From contig JALRBQ010000014.1 in assembly GCA_023257655.1 (NCBI GenBank), forward strand, positions 1 to 64,000: DNA of 64,000 bases, written 5' to 3'. The notes below the pieces were generated by a model. The model ran no database searches, was not told the DNA's origin, and saw only the letters and a program-made list of their open reading frames with translations. This document shows, piece after piece, positions 24,991 through 34,052 of this stretch (its first letter is position 1; each line of letters starts with the position of its first letter). The stretch is from Pseudomonadales bacterium. Its GTDB lineage: Bacteria; Pseudomonadota; Gammaproteobacteria; Pseudomonadales; Pseudohongiellaceae. Made by a program: the position numbers and the translations under genes.

Positions 24991-25029
24991 AACGCTGTGA
25001 CGGAATGAACCGTCACAGCGTTTTTTTTC
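24991..25029. terminator. Bidirectional intrinsic terminator
   Basis: A perfect 13-bp stem AACGCTGTGACGG / CCGTCACAGCGTT with a 6-base AATGAA loop. It is flanked by an A run on the left and eight T on the right, so it can stop transcription of both the cupin gene and the convergent acyl-CoA synthetase gene. Confidence 0.92.
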
Positions 25030-25046
25030 ACAGCCCGCACGTGTGA

Positions 25047-26684
25047 CTAATCGGCCAGCGAAGGTAACTTGTAGCCGTCGGCCTCGAGTTGCGCACGGAT
25101 GGCCTTCTTGTCGATCTTGCCGGTCGACGTCAGCGGAATCGCATCGGTCACGATGACATCGTCAGGCAATTGCCACTTCGCGAAGATTGTCGCGCAGTGT
25201 TTCAGTACCGCCTCTTTATCCAGCTGCTTGCCTTCGGCCATCTTTACCAGAGCCACGGGCCGTTCGTCCCATTTCGGGTGAGGCTGTGCAACGACCGCTG
25301 CCTGAGCGATTTCGGGCATCGCGACGATGTGGTTTTCCAGATCGACTGAGGAAATCCACTCGCCCCCGGACTTGATAAGATCCTTTGATCGATCGGCGAT
25401 GATGATGTATTCCTCACTGTCGATCTTGGCCACATCGCCCGTAACGAGCCAACCATCATGGAATTTTTCCGGCTGCGGATCGTTGTAGTATTCCGAGGCT
25501 ATCCATGGGCCGCGGATACACAATTCACCCACAGCTTCGCCGTCATGAGGCAATCGATTCCACTGTTCGTCGAAGATCTCGATCTCCAGTCCCGGCATAG
25601 CCAGACCCGCCTTCGCTATATTCTTGAATTGCTCGTCCTCGGACAGGTTGACCTGCGAGCGCTTGGCGATCTTGCGTGAGAGTGTGCCAAGCGGATTCGT
25701 TTCGGTCATGCCCCAGCCCTGGATCATCTCGATCTTGTAGGTATCCCAGTACCAGCGCATCATCGAAACCGGCGGCGCAGAGCCTCCACACGTGAGGCGC
25801 GACAACTTGCTCAGATCGTACTTTCCGGGATTCGCTTCCAGCGCGGCCTTCACGCCCTGCCAGATGGTGGGCACGCCAGCCGAAATCGTGACTTCTTCCT
25901 CGTGCATCAGCTTCAGGAAGGCATCCGGGACCATGAAGCGATGTGGCATGACCTGCTTGCATCCGAGCATGGAGGCACAGAATGGCAGTCCCCAGCCCAT
26001 GGCGTGAAACATCGGGACAATGCCCAGCAGCGAGTCGACGGCGCACAGCCCGATACAGTCTGACAAACTCTCTGTCAGGGTATGCAGATAAGTGGAGCGA
26101 TTGGTGTACATGACGCCCTTGGGCTTGCCTGTCGTCCCCGAGGTGTAACACAGGCCCATGGGAGAGGTTTCGGGAATTTCCGGCCACGGATACTTGGTAT
26201 CCTTGCCGGCGATAAACTCCTCGTAATCAATCTGGTTCTTAAAGGAGCTCTCGCCGCCTTCTCCATGTCGACAAACGACGAGCAACTCGACGCAGGGAAT
26301 CTTGCCCCACAGGGGTTCCAATAAGGGCAACAGGTCTTCGTCGGCGAAAATCACGCGATCACCGGCGTGGTTAATGATGTATTCGAGATCGGTAGGAGAC
26401 AGTCGGATGTTGAGCGTGTGCAGAACGGCGCCCATTGACGGGATTGCCTGATAGAGCTCCAGATGGCGATAGTTATTCCACATGAAGCTGCCGATGCGAT
26501 CACCAACTTTGATGCCATGGGCATTGAGAGCATGGGCAACCTGATTGGCGCGATCCCAGGTCTGCTTCAGCGTTTGCCGATGGGTGCCCCCGGCTTGCAG
26601 TGTGACGACTTCGACGTTGGGATCGATAATCGCTCCGCGGCCGAGAATCTTCGACATCAGCAGCGGTGTGTTTTGCATTGTCAT
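25047..26684 (-). CDS. Acyl-CoA synthetase (AMP-forming, medium/long-chain type)
   Basis: A 545-residue acyl-adenylate/CoA ligase. Core motifs are the P-loop TSGTTGKPKGVMYTNRS, GWGMTETNPLG, LVTGDVAKIDSEEYIIIADR with IKSGGEWISSVDLEN, and the catalytic Lys in STGKIDKKAIR near the C terminus. It resembles the AlkK-type medium-chain group and would activate fatty or aromatic acids for the nearby beta-oxidation genes. The start ATG follows AGGGGGAA; a second ATG two codons later is possible. It ends just before the bidirectional terminator at 24991. Confidence 0.92.
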   Translation of the reverse strand: MTMQNTPLLMSKILGRGAIIDPNVEVVTLQAGGTHRQTLKQTWDRANQVAHALNAHGIKVGDRIGSFMWNNYRHLELYQAIPSMGAVLHTLNIRLSPTDLEYIINHAGDRVIFADEDLLPLLEPLWGKIPCVELLVVCRHGEGGESSFKNQIDYEEFIAGKDTKYPWPEIPETSPMGLCYTSGTTGKPKGVMYTNRSTYLHTLTESLSDCIGLCAVDSLLGIVPMFHAMGWGLPFCASMLGCKQVMPHRFMVPDAFLKLMHEEEVTISAGVPTIWQGVKAALEANPGKYDLSKLSRLTCGGSAPPVSMMRWYWDTYKIEMIQGWGMTETNPLGTLSRKIAKRSQVNLSEDEQFKNIAKAGLAMPGLEIEIFDEQWNRLPHDGEAVGELCIRGPWIASEYYNDPQPEKFHDGWLVTGDVAKIDSEEYIIIADRSKDLIKSGGEWISSVDLENHIVAMPEIAQAAVVAQPHPKWDERPVALVKMAEGKQLDKEAVLKHCATIFAKWQLPDDVIVTDAIPLTSTGKIDKKAIRAQLEADGYKLPSLAD

Positions 26685-26853
26685 TCAATGTTCCCCCTTT
26701 ATTGTTGCTCTCGTCTTGACTGGGCAAGGACAGGCAGCATAGCTGATAATCAGGCCCCTGTTCAAATCTTGCCGATGGCTCCAGCGGTGATCGCAGCCAG
26801 GAGCCTGCAGGCATTTGCCCTGTTCCTCCGTTAGGCTTATTCTCATGCTTCAG

Positions 26854-26980
26854 AGCAGACAGCTCTCTAGGAGACAACTCTCCAGGAGACAGCTTTCTAG
26901 CAGACAGCTGTCTAGCAGACAGCTTTTCTAGCAGACAGCTTTTCTAGCAGACAGCTTTCTAGCAGACTAGCAGACAGCGG
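26854..26980 (+). repeat. 15/16-bp tandem repeat array in the dehalogenase leader
   Basis: Seven full units of the form AGCAGACAGCTTTCT (15 or 16 bases), one truncated 8-base unit and a final partial unit. Early units carry substitutions (AGGAGACAACTCTCC); later ones are nearly identical. The array fills most of the 306-base gap between the divergent acyl-CoA synthetase and dehalogenase starts and ends 10 bases before the GTG at 26991. The shorter unit length at the 3' end and one-base length variation suggest slippage. Confidence 0.9.
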
Positions 26981-26990
26981 GGAATTCCAC

Positions 26991-27869
26991 GTGATCAGTG
27001 CCAAGGCTCATCCGAAACAGGCTCTCGAAGTATTCGGCCAGAAACTGCGCTATGTCGAGATGGGTTCTGGACCTCCTATCGTCTTCCAGCATGGCAATCC
27101 CACCTCGTCCTATCTGTGGCGCAATATTATGCCGCTCTTGCAGGATCAGGGGCGCTGCATCGCGCTCGACCTGGTTGGCATGGGTGGCTCGGACAAGCTG
27201 CCTGTCGCCGGTCCTGATAGCTACACCCTGGCGCAACATATCGATTTCTTTGACGCAGCGATGGCGGCTCTCGGTGTCGACACCGAGGTGACTCTCGTGC
27301 TCCACGACTGGGGTTCCGCGATCGGCTTTGACTGGGCACGTCGACACGCATCCAGCGTGAAGGGAATCGCCTACATGGAAGCGATCGTGCGACCGGTAAG
27401 CTGGGACGAGTGGCCCGAGGGATCTCGCCATGTGTTTCAGGCTTTGCGCTCGGAGGCGGGGGAGGCGATGATTCTCGAGAAAAACCTGTTCATCGAACGC
27501 ATTCTGCCCGCGTCTATTCTGCGCGAATTGACCCCCGCTGAGATGGCAGTCTATCGCCAGCCGTTTCTGGAAGCCGGTGAGGCGAGACGACCGACGCTGA
27601 CCTGGCCGCGACAGATTCCGATCGACGGGCAGCCGGCAGACGTCGTCGCGCGGGTGCAGGCCTATGCTGACTGGCTGGCCAGTAGCGCCGTACCGAAACT
27701 GTTCATCAATGCCGATCCGGCCGCTATCCTGATCGGGTCGCAGCGGGAATTCTGCCGCACCTGGCCTAACCAGGAAGAAGTGACGGTGGCTGGCAGCCAT
27801 TTCATCCAGGAAGATTCGCCGGATGCGATAGGTCAGGCGATTGCCGACTGGATCCGAAGAATCCGTTGA
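26991..27869 (+). CDS. Haloalkane dehalogenase
   Basis: Hydrolyses carbon-halogen bonds of haloalkanes. In the 292-residue product the full pentad is visible: nucleophile D106 in LVLHDWGSAIG, base H270 in VAGSHFIQED, acid E130 in YMEAIVRPVSW, and halide-stabilising N36 (QHGNPTSS) and W107. This arrangement is that of the DhaA/LinB group (HLD-II). The start is a GTG 10 bases after the tandem-repeat array, with GGGGAA as its likely ribosome site. A small exported protein gene follows 22 bases later. Natural substrate unknown. Confidence 0.93.
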   Translation: MISAKAHPKQALEVFGQKLRYVEMGSGPPIVFQHGNPTSSYLWRNIMPLLQDQGRCIALDLVGMGGSDKLPVAGPDSYTLAQHIDFFDAAMAALGVDTEVTLVLHDWGSAIGFDWARRHASSVKGIAYMEAIVRPVSWDEWPEGSRHVFQALRSEAGEAMILEKNLFIERILPASILRELTPAEMAVYRQPFLEAGEARRPTLTWPRQIPIDGQPADVVARVQAYADWLASSAVPKLFINADPAAILIGSQREFCRTWPNQEEVTVAGSHFIQEDSPDAIGQAIADWIRRIR

Positions 27870-27891
27870 GTAGAAATTGAGGGAACAACGC

Positions 27892-28494
27892 GTGCAGGGA
27901 AATCCAAGATCGGTATGTGCCTTTGGTGTGTTGAGTCTGCTGCTGGTCGCCATGCCAGTGCGGGCTGCGGACGATACCGGCACGGTGATTCCAAGTGGCT
28001 TCATTGGTCACTGGGTCGTGAATGAAAAGCTGAGTGACAATACCGATGATCAAGTGGAAGACGCGATCAAGCGTTCAGGTGGCAAACCGTCGCGTCGCTG
28101 GTTCAATCGCGACAAGGAATTCTATCGCGGTGGTCCGCCGGAACAGGAACTGTATGACCGACTGTCCTATGACCCGGTGCTGGACATTCAGTATGCAGAG
28201 CCGGAATTCCGCTTTGAATACGCCGATAATTTCATCCGCATTTTTCATTCAGACGGCCGTCGTCGCCAGACGACAGCGAATGAGTTTTTCACGGAAGGGG
28301 GACAGGACTTTTCCTTTGCCAATTTCGACGGCGACAAGCTGATAATAGAGGCTCGGCCCCGCGACGGCGGCTTCACGCTCGAGACCTACACTCTGCAGGC
28401 CAATGGCAGCCAGCTCAGGGTGGAAATGGTGCTGGAGCCGGATGCGTTTGGTGCCGCGGTTAATCTTGTCAGAGTCTACGATCGCGCCAACTGA
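27892..28494 (+). CDS. Exported protein of unknown function
   Basis: A 200-residue protein with a signal peptide (FGVLSLLLVAMPVRA, cut before ADD) and a mixed charged mature part, including PSRRWFNRDKEFYRGGPP and FRFEYADNFIRIFHSDGRRRQ, ending in a lipocalin-like strand pattern (LIIEARPRDGGFTLETYTL). GAGGGAA lies 8 bases before the GTG start; a TTG 15 bases earlier is less likely because it would contain that site. It sits 22 bases after the dehalogenase and overlaps the next convergent gene by 19 bases. Function unknown. Confidence 0.7.
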   Translation: MQGNPRSVCAFGVLSLLLVAMPVRAADDTGTVIPSGFIGHWVVNEKLSDNTDDQVEDAIKRSGGKPSRRWFNRDKEFYRGGPPEQELYDRLSYDPVLDIQYAEPEFRFEYADNFIRIFHSDGRRRQTTANEFFTEGGQDFSFANFDGDKLIIEARPRDGGFTLETYTLQANGSQLRVEMVLEPDAFGAAVNLVRVYDRAN

Positions 28495-29093
28495 GCGAGC
28501 ATTTCCTCTTCGACTTCCCGCAATCTGTCTTTACCGAAGTAGATCTCATTGCCCACAAAAAACGTCGGCGAGCCGAAACTGCCTCGGCTGACCGACCGTG
28601 ACGTATTGTCGATCAACTGCAACTTGATGTTGTCGTCGGCGGTTTTCTCGAGAATTTCCTGCGCCGGCAGGTTAGCCGACATCAGGGCGGACTCAATAAC
28701 TGCGGTATCGGCGAGGTTCAGCTCCTGCTCCCACATGCCCCGATAAACGGCGTCGATGTATTGAGGGCCAAAACCGGCGTTCTTGGCATATACAGCGCCT
28801 CGCATGATCGTGAGCGTATTAACCGGGAAATGCGGATTAAAGCGGAATTCGATGATGTTGTGTTTTTGTTTGAAGCGTTCAGTTTCTATCGCGTTGTATT
28901 CCGGTTTGTTCTTGACGCCAGCCAGGGCTTCCATAGGAGACTTGTTATTTGTTGCCTTGAAAACTCCACCGATCAGCACCGGGATGTAATCAAACCTGAT
29001 GCCGGTGCGGGCCTCGATACCTGGAATCACCCGATGGGCAAAATAGGCGTTGGGACTGCCAAAATCGAAATGGAACTCAACCTTAAGACTCAT
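28476..29093 (-). CDS. 2-hydroxychromene-2-carboxylate isomerase / DsbA-fold (GST kappa-like) protein
   Basis: A 205-residue DsbA-like oxidoreductase of the NahD/GST-kappa group. The N terminus FHFDFGSPNAYFAHRVIP carries the active-site Ser region that replaces the CxxC of DsbA. The NPHFPVNTLTIMRGAVYA helix and SRGSFGSPTFFVGNEIYFGKDRL also match the family. NahD-type enzymes use glutathione to isomerise a naphthalene intermediate. With no naphthalene genes here the substrate is open; related proteins act in fatty or aromatic acid catabolism. An SDR gene ends 15 bases before its start on the same strand. Confidence 0.88.
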   Translation of the reverse strand: MSLKVEFHFDFGSPNAYFAHRVIPGIEARTGIRFDYIPVLIGGVFKATNNKSPMEALAGVKNKPEYNAIETERFKQKHNIIEFRFNPHFPVNTLTIMRGAVYAKNAGFGPQYIDAVYRGMWEQELNLADTAVIESALMSANLPAQEILEKTADDNIKLQLIDNTSRSVSRGSFGSPTFFVGNEIYFGKDRLREVEEEMLAQLARS

Positions 29094-29107
29094 GACGGCA
29101 TACCTCG

Positions 29108-29842
29108 CTAGAATTTTTCAGCAAATGGGCGCAGATCCAGTTCGTGAGTCCAACCGTCCCGACTCTGGTGATGCAGCATCCAGTAAGTGTCGGCAACAGA
29201 CTCGGGGCGCATGAGAGTGTCCTCGGGCAGAGTGTCCGGATCTTCCCCGCGTTGTCGGACGCGGTCCCGCACGAAGGCGGTATCGACTCCCGCATCGATC
29301 ACCAGGTGGGCAACGTGAATATTGTGCGGGCCTAACTCCCGCGCCATGCTTTGTGCGACGGCGCGTAAGCCGAACTTGGCACTGGCGAATGCGGCAAAGC
29401 CGGCTCCGCCACGCAGGCTGGCGGTGGCCCCGGTAAAGAAGATCGATCCGCGCTGACGCGGCACCATGTAGTGAGCCGCTTCGCGACTCGTCAGGAAACC
29501 ACTTAGGCAAGCCATCTGCCAGACCTTGGTAAAGACCCGTTCCGTAGTCTCGAGAATCGGAAACCTGACATTGCCACCGACATTGGCAATGACGACTTCC
29601 AGGGGTCCTAATTCATTTTCGATGGCGGCGAATCGGGCCTTGATCTGGCTTTCGTCCCGCGCATCGAGTGAATACGAGTGTGCGTTACCACCCTGGGCCG
29701 CGATCTCGGCCACGAGTGCCGCGTTCTTCTCACCATTGCGCCGACCGAGGCACACACAGAATCCGCCCGCAGCGAAGCGGCGCGCAATCGCCGCACCGAT
29801 GTAATCACCGGCTCCGACGATCAGGCAGACAGGCTGAGGCAT
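29108..29842 (-). CDS. SDR-family protein lacking the catalytic tyrosine
   Basis: A 244-residue short-chain dehydrogenase fold: glycine-rich loop GAGDYIGAAIA (10-20), a basic LGRRN after the second strand that suits NADP, the NVGG motif, and SMARELGPHNIHVAHLVID. The expected Y-x3-K appears as F152-x3-K156 in AFASAKFGLR, and the preceding Ser position is changed (FFTGATAS). Reductase chemistry of the usual type is therefore doubtful. It is probably co-transcribed with the downstream isomerase-like gene (15-base gap). Confidence 0.85.
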   Translation of the reverse strand: MPQPVCLIVGAGDYIGAAIARRFAAGGFCVCLGRRNGEKNAALVAEIAAQGGNAHSYSLDARDESQIKARFAAIENELGPLEVVIANVGGNVRFPILETTERVFTKVWQMACLSGFLTSREAAHYMVPRQRGSIFFTGATASLRGGAGFAAFASAKFGLRAVAQSMARELGPHNIHVAHLVIDAGVDTAFVRDRVRQRGEDPDTLPEDTLMRPESVADTYWMLHHQSRDGWTHELDLRPFAEKF

Positions 29843-29954
29843 AGGTGAATACCTGTTGGGATCTACTGGTGCCAGGGGTGCCGCTTCCAGTCGGCACCCT
29901 CAGCAGCTCACAGTCTTGCGTGGAGGGGGCGGATGCGCGCGTTCGCCGCTGCTT

Positions 29955-30794
29955 TCACATCGCAGGCTTGACGAATTTCAGCGTCATGCGGTCGCTCTCA
30001 CCGATCGCGGTGTACTTTGCGCGATCCACATCGCCAAGGCGATAGTTCGGGGGCAAAGTCCACACGCCTTCCGGATGCACCGTCGGGTCCTTGGCATTGG
30101 CGTTGATCTCGGACTTGTCGACGAACTCGAAACCGGCCTCGGTCGCGAGCTGGATTACATAGTCTTCGGTGACATAACCGGAGGTACGCATAACCTCCAT
30201 ATCGGCATCTGGTCGTGCGCGATGTTCAACAATTCCGAGTATGCCGCCGGGCTTCAATGCCGCAAAAAAGGTCGCAAAAAACTCGCGCTCCTGGCCTGCC
30301 ATGATCCAATTGTGCACGTTGCGAAAGGTGAGCGCCATGTCGGCACTGGCAGGCGGGGCGATGACGACCTCGTGCGGAGGATTCAGGTGACGCACGGTGA
30401 TGCGCCCGTACAATTCCGGTTCTGCGGTGATCTTGGCCTCGAAGGCTCGCAAGTTGGGTGCCATATAGGACAGTGAGGCATTGGGCGAGAAATGCGCCGC
30501 ATAAAATTTGCCATGGTCGCGAACATACGGTGCGATGATTTCGGTATACCAGCCCGTCGAAGGCAGGATTTCGATCACAGTCATGTCCGGTTTGAGCCCG
30601 AAGAATTCCAGTGTTTCAACGGGGTGCCGAAATTCATTACGGGCGATATTCACCGCGCTTCGATGCGCACCCACACTCAATTCCTGCAGACTGAGCATCT
30701 GCGCTCCTTCATGATGGTCGGCGTGGACGGTCGCACAAAAACCGAGAAGTGCGGCTGTGAGCAATAGGGAACGGGTCGTTGGCTTTGTAGTCAT
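29955..30794 (-). CDS. Exported SAM-dependent methyltransferase-like protein
   Basis: A 279-residue protein with a Sec signal (LLLTAALLGFCATVHADHHE) and a class I methyltransferase fold: TVIEILPSTGWYTEIIAPYV corresponds to motif I, ALKPGGILGIVEHRA to the motif III/IV region. Members of this exported family are annotated as predicted periplasmic methyltransferases, although SAM is cytoplasmic. The motif I glycines are reduced (EILPSTGW), so activity is uncertain. The start is the ATG behind AAGGTGAG; an upstream GTG overlaps that site. Stands alone. Confidence 0.8.
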   Translation of the reverse strand: MTTKPTTRSLLLTAALLGFCATVHADHHEGAQMLSLQELSVGAHRSAVNIARNEFRHPVETLEFFGLKPDMTVIEILPSTGWYTEIIAPYVRDHGKFYAAHFSPNASLSYMAPNLRAFEAKITAEPELYGRITVRHLNPPHEVVIAPPASADMALTFRNVHNWIMAGQEREFFATFFAALKPGGILGIVEHRARPDADMEVMRTSGYVTEDYVIQLATEAGFEFVDKSEINANAKDPTVHPEGVWTLPPNYRLGDVDRAKYTAIGESDRMTLKFVKPAM

Positions 30795-30992
30795 CGATCT
30801 CACCTTGTGAGGCAGTAGGGTGGGCGGGATTGCCCGGTTATCGCGGTTTGATCGGGGATTTTGTCAGGAAAGCATCGACTTGGCTACCGCAGCACAGTCT
30901 GTTGTGGCGAGTACCCGTCGACGAAGGATGAGAATCGACCAGATATGCTATAGGCTTAAGGGCCTGTAGGACTTTACACAGAGAGCGGTACG

Positions 30993-31385
30993 ATGACGGC
31001 ATTCAGCCTCGAGATGAAAGTCAGGGATTACGAGTGTGACATGCAAGGCATCGTCAATAACGCGGTGTACCAGAATTACCTTGAATGGGCTCGCCACGAA
31101 TTCCTGTTGAGTCGTGGTCTCAGCTTTGCCGAGCTCACCGCGCGCGGCGTTATCATCGTCGTGATCCGCGCCGAACTGGATTACCGTACCTTCCTGCGCA
31201 GCGGGGACAGCTTTCGGGTCAGTGTCATCGCTCGCCAGGTGTCTCGCATCAAGCTCGTCTTTGAACAACAGATTCGACGCTGCGGCGATGACGTGCTGAT
31301 CCTGGAGGCACAGATTTTTGCGACCTCCCTGAAAGACGGCAAGCGGCCCTATTTTCCGGAAGAACTGCGGCAATTGCTGGATTGA
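30993..31385 (+). CDS. Acyl-CoA thioesterase, YbgC/4HBT hotdog family
   Basis: A 130-residue hotdog-fold thioesterase. VRDYECDMQGIVNNAVYQNYLEWAR is the family pattern: the Asp aligns with the catalytic Asp of 4-hydroxybenzoyl-CoA thioesterases, with G-I-V-NN in place of G-V-V-y-H. A second strand block AELDYRTFLRSGDSFRV follows. It probably hydrolyses acyl-CoA or acyl-ACP intermediates; chain length cannot be predicted. Next to the DUF255 gene, with a minus-oriented terminator between them. Confidence 0.87.
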   Translation: MTAFSLEMKVRDYECDMQGIVNNAVYQNYLEWARHEFLLSRGLSFAELTARGVIIVVIRAELDYRTFLRSGDSFRVSVIARQVSRIKLVFEQQIRRCGDDVLILEAQIFATSLKDGKRPYFPEELRQLLD

Positions 31386-31398
31386 CCGAATCGCCGGC

Positions 31399-31429
31399 AA
31401 AAAAAAGCCCCCGTTGGGGAATTGGGGGC
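31399..31429 (-). terminator. Minus-strand intrinsic terminator without a minus-strand gene
   Basis: On the minus strand a 6-bp stem GCCCCC/GGGGGC with an 11-base loop is followed by eight T (the A run 31399-31406 on +). Both flanking genes run on the plus strand, so it would end an unannotated minus-strand RNA starting within 31430-31580. Confidence 0.6.
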
Positions 31430-31583
31430 AAGTAGGGTAAGGAGCGGGATTAAAGGCTTGTTCAACTTAAGAGAAAGGCACTCACTCAGTTTTATTTCAG
31501 CAGGCTGAAAATTTTCAGGTAACCACGGCGAGCTTCGTGGGCTGCCGGATTCGTCGCTCTGCCAACTACCACAATGGAATTCT

Positions 31584-33917
31584 ATGTCTGAAAGCACACA
31601 CGAAAATGCCCTGGAAGCGCGGCTGCGTCGCGCCGAGTCCGAGAAACAGGGGCGCTATGAGAAGCGCACCGAGCATTTGGATGCCGAGGGCAGGGCCCTG
31701 TTCATCAATCGTCTCATCCTGGAAGACTCCCCTTACCTGCTGCAGCACGCCCACAATCCAGTGAACTGGTATGCCTGGGGCGATGAAGCATTCGCGGCGG
31801 CCAGGGTCGAGGACAAGCCGATCTTCCTGTCCATCGGTTATTCGACCTGTCACTGGTGCCATGTGATGGAAGTCGAGAGCTTTGACAATATTGAAGTTGC
31901 CCAACTGCTCAATGCCCACTACATCAGCATCAAGCTGGATCGGGAACAATACCCCGATATCGACGAGGTCTACATGACCGGTGTGCAGATTGTGAGTGGA
32001 CAGGGTGGCTGGCCGATGTCGAACTTCCTGCTACCCGATGGCAGACCATTCTATGGGGCAACCTATTTTCCTGCCGCCAATTTCAAGCAGTTGTTGCGTC
32101 AGATCGCCGACGCCTGGCAACCGAAGCGTGAGGAGCTGGAGAAGAACGCCGTACAGATCAGCGCTGCCATCGACCGGTTCCTGTCGATGCGCGAGCAGGC
32201 GACGCAACTGGACCCGCAACTTGCCGAGTCGGCGCTGCAGGGCTTGTTACAGCGCGAAGATCGTACCCGCGGCGGTCTGGCGGGCGCACCAAAATTTCCC
32301 CAGGAACCCCTGCTGCTGCTTCTGCTCGATCGCGGCTTGCGGGATCGCGAGTTGCCGTCGCTGGCTTTTATCGAAAGGGCTCTGGAAGGCATGGCTGCCG
32401 GGGGCATCTACGACCAGATTGGTGGCGGTTTCCATCGTTACAGCGTCGATTCCAAGTGGTTGGTGCCGCATTTCGAGAAGATGCTGTACAACCAGTCGCA
32501 GTTGGGTCTGGTGTATCTGCAGGCGGCACTGCTGACCGACAATACGTCCTATCACCGGGTCTGTGCGCAGACGCTGGACTACGTGCTCCGTGACATGCAG
32601 CTCCCCGAAGGCGGTTTCTACTCGGCGACTGACGCCGACAGTGAAGGCGATGAGGGCACGTTCTTCGTGTGGACGCCGGCGCAATTGGCGGCGGCGTTGA
32701 CAGCGGAGGAGCTGGCGTTGGTGAGGGACCTGTTTGACATCTCCGACCTGGGGAATTTCGAAGGTGCCAACGTGCTGAGTCTGAAGCGGAGTCTGAACGA
32801 GAGTGCTGTACGTTCTGGGAGAACCGATTTCTATGACGCGCTCGACCGGGTGTTGGGCAAGCTCTATCAGGCACGCGAACGGCGCGTGCATCCCCTGCGC
32901 GATGACAAGTTGATCGTGGCCTGGACCGCCGCCATGATGACAACCCTGGTGCGGGCCGGCGCCGCGCTGGAGCGAGAAGACTGGATCGCCGCGGCCGAGA
33001 AAGCCGCCGCGCTGCTGTGGCGTGAGAATGTGGTTCGGCTGCCGCAAGGCTTGCAATTGCAGCGCATCTATCTCAACGGGGCCGTCTCCATTGCTGGCCA
33101 GTTGGAAGACTATGTCAATCTGGCGGAAGCCTTCATCGCGCTGTTCGATGTCACGGCCTCTGCGCACTATCTGATGCAGGCGCAGCAAGTCATGGCCGCG
33201 GCGATTACAGAATTCTGGGATGCCCAAGCAGCGAGTTTTTATCTCAGTCCGCGCCAGGCTGTCGGGCCGCAACTCACCCGTTCCCGCAGTGCCAGTGACG
33301 GAGCGACACTGTCGCCTGTAGCGACAGCCTTGCAGTGCGTGCTGGCCTTGCAACAGCGGAAGGTGTGGCTCGATCCGAGTGTGCCGGTGCCTGACCCTGC
33401 GCTGCTCGATGCAGCGTTTGGCGCGCTGCTGGGAACGCTCAATGACAGCCCGCTGAGCCACCCCAGCGTGATGCGCGTGCTCGCCGAGCATCAACGCGGC
33501 AGCATGGGAGCCATGCAGTATGTGGCGGAAGGACGGGCGCGGCTGATGGCAAGGAAACGACGGTCAGCCGATGGTCTCGTCGAGATCTCGGTGCATATCC
33601 ACCTGCATCCGGACTGGCACCTGACTGCCCCGCAATCAACTTCGGGTCATTTCGTTCCAGTGGCACTGGTTGCCGATGAGGAAGAACGTCATTGGCAATT
33701 GGTGCAGTCCGACTACCCGTCAGCCAGTGCCGAGCTCAGCACCGACTCTGGGCTACCGGTTGCCATCTATGTGGACAAGGTCGTCATTACGGCGACATTC
33801 AAACGCACCGGTGAGGCCGCCGACGGCTTCGCCGCGACTGTGGCTTGGGGCTTGCACCTGCAGCTCTGCAATGACCACAGCTGCCTGCTGCCAGAGGTGG
33901 CGCGGTTCCGGGTGTGA
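31584..33917 (+). CDS. DUF255 thioredoxin-domain protein with C-terminal DsbD-like domain
   Basis: A 777-residue protein. An N-terminal thioredoxin-like domain (about 40-200) carries [14 protein letters not shown] with a CxxC. A long (alpha/alpha) toroid-like region resembling the YyaL/SPATA20 family (DUF255) runs to about 640, containing [25 protein letters not shown] and [10 protein letters not shown]. The last roughly 130 residues look like the DsbD N-terminal (alpha) domain: [11 protein letters not shown] followed by [14 protein letters not shown] with a Cys pair. The protein is longer than the usual 620-700-residue family. It has no signal peptide. Redox activity is inferred only from the cysteines. 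Confidence 0.82.
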   Translation: MSESTHENALEARLRRAESEKQGRYEKRTEHLDAEGRALFINRLILEDSPYLLQHAHNPVNWYAWGDEAFAAARVEDKPIFLSIGYSTCHWCHVMEVESFDNIEVAQLLNAHYISIKLDREQYPDIDEVYMTGVQIVSGQGGWPMSNFLLPDGRPFYGATYFPAANFKQLLRQIADAWQPKREELEKNAVQISAAIDRFLSMREQATQLDPQLAESALQGLLQREDRTRGGLAGAPKFPQEPLLLLLLDRGLRDRELPSLAFIERALEGMAAGGIYDQIGGGFHRYSVDSKWLVPHFEKMLYNQSQLGLVYLQAALLTDNTSYHRVCAQTLDYVLRDMQLPEGGFYSATDADSEGDEGTFFVWTPAQLAAALTAEELALVRDLFDISDLGNFEGANVLSLKRSLNESAVRSGRTDFYDALDRVLGKLYQARERRVHPLRDDKLIVAWTAAMMTTLVRAGAALEREDWIAAAEKAAALLWRENVVRLPQGLQLQRIYLNGAVSIAGQLEDYVNLAEAFIALFDVTASAHYLMQAQQVMAAAITEFWDAQAASFYLSPRQAVGPQLTRSRSASDGATLSPVATALQCVLALQQRKVWLDPSVPVPDPALLDAAFGALLGTLNDSPLSHPSVMRVLAEHQRGSMGAMQYVAEGRARLMARKRRSADGLVEISVHIHLHPDWHLTAPQSTSGHFVPVALVADEEERHWQLVQSDYPSASAELSTDSGLPVAIYVDKVVITATFKRTGEAADGFAATVAWGLHLQLCNDHSCLLPEVARFRV

Positions 33918-33932
33918 GTGCCACCGGACCTT

Positions 33933-34032
33933 AGAGTAGATCTAATGTTACTCTCTGATTTTTCAATTGTTTTTTTACTGAAAAGGGATTATCGTGGGAC
34001 ACTCACGCGGCGCCCATTGTGGATTCGCCGCG
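33933..34032 (+). promoter_or_regulatory. Two inverted repeats in the copper-gene leader
   Basis: An AGAGTA / TACTCT inverted repeat (33933-33954, 10-base spacer) is followed by T-rich sequence and could be a weak terminator for the upstream gene or an operator. A perfect 7-bp CGCGGCG / CGCCGCG hairpin (34006-34032) sits about 20 bases before the ATG at 34053. No known copper-regulator box was recognised. Confidence 0.45.
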
Positions 34033-34052
34033 TTTCTGTCCCGGGTCAACCC

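Noticed and set aside
26854..26980. Possible CRISPR array
   Set aside because: Units are 15-16 bases and directly abutting with no spacers, and no cas genes are near.
32247..33494. 415-residue minus-strand frame inside the DUF255 gene
   Set aside because: The plus strand has clear thioredoxin and family motifs; the minus frame is His/Arg/Gln-rich as expected for an antisense shadow in GC-rich coding DNA.
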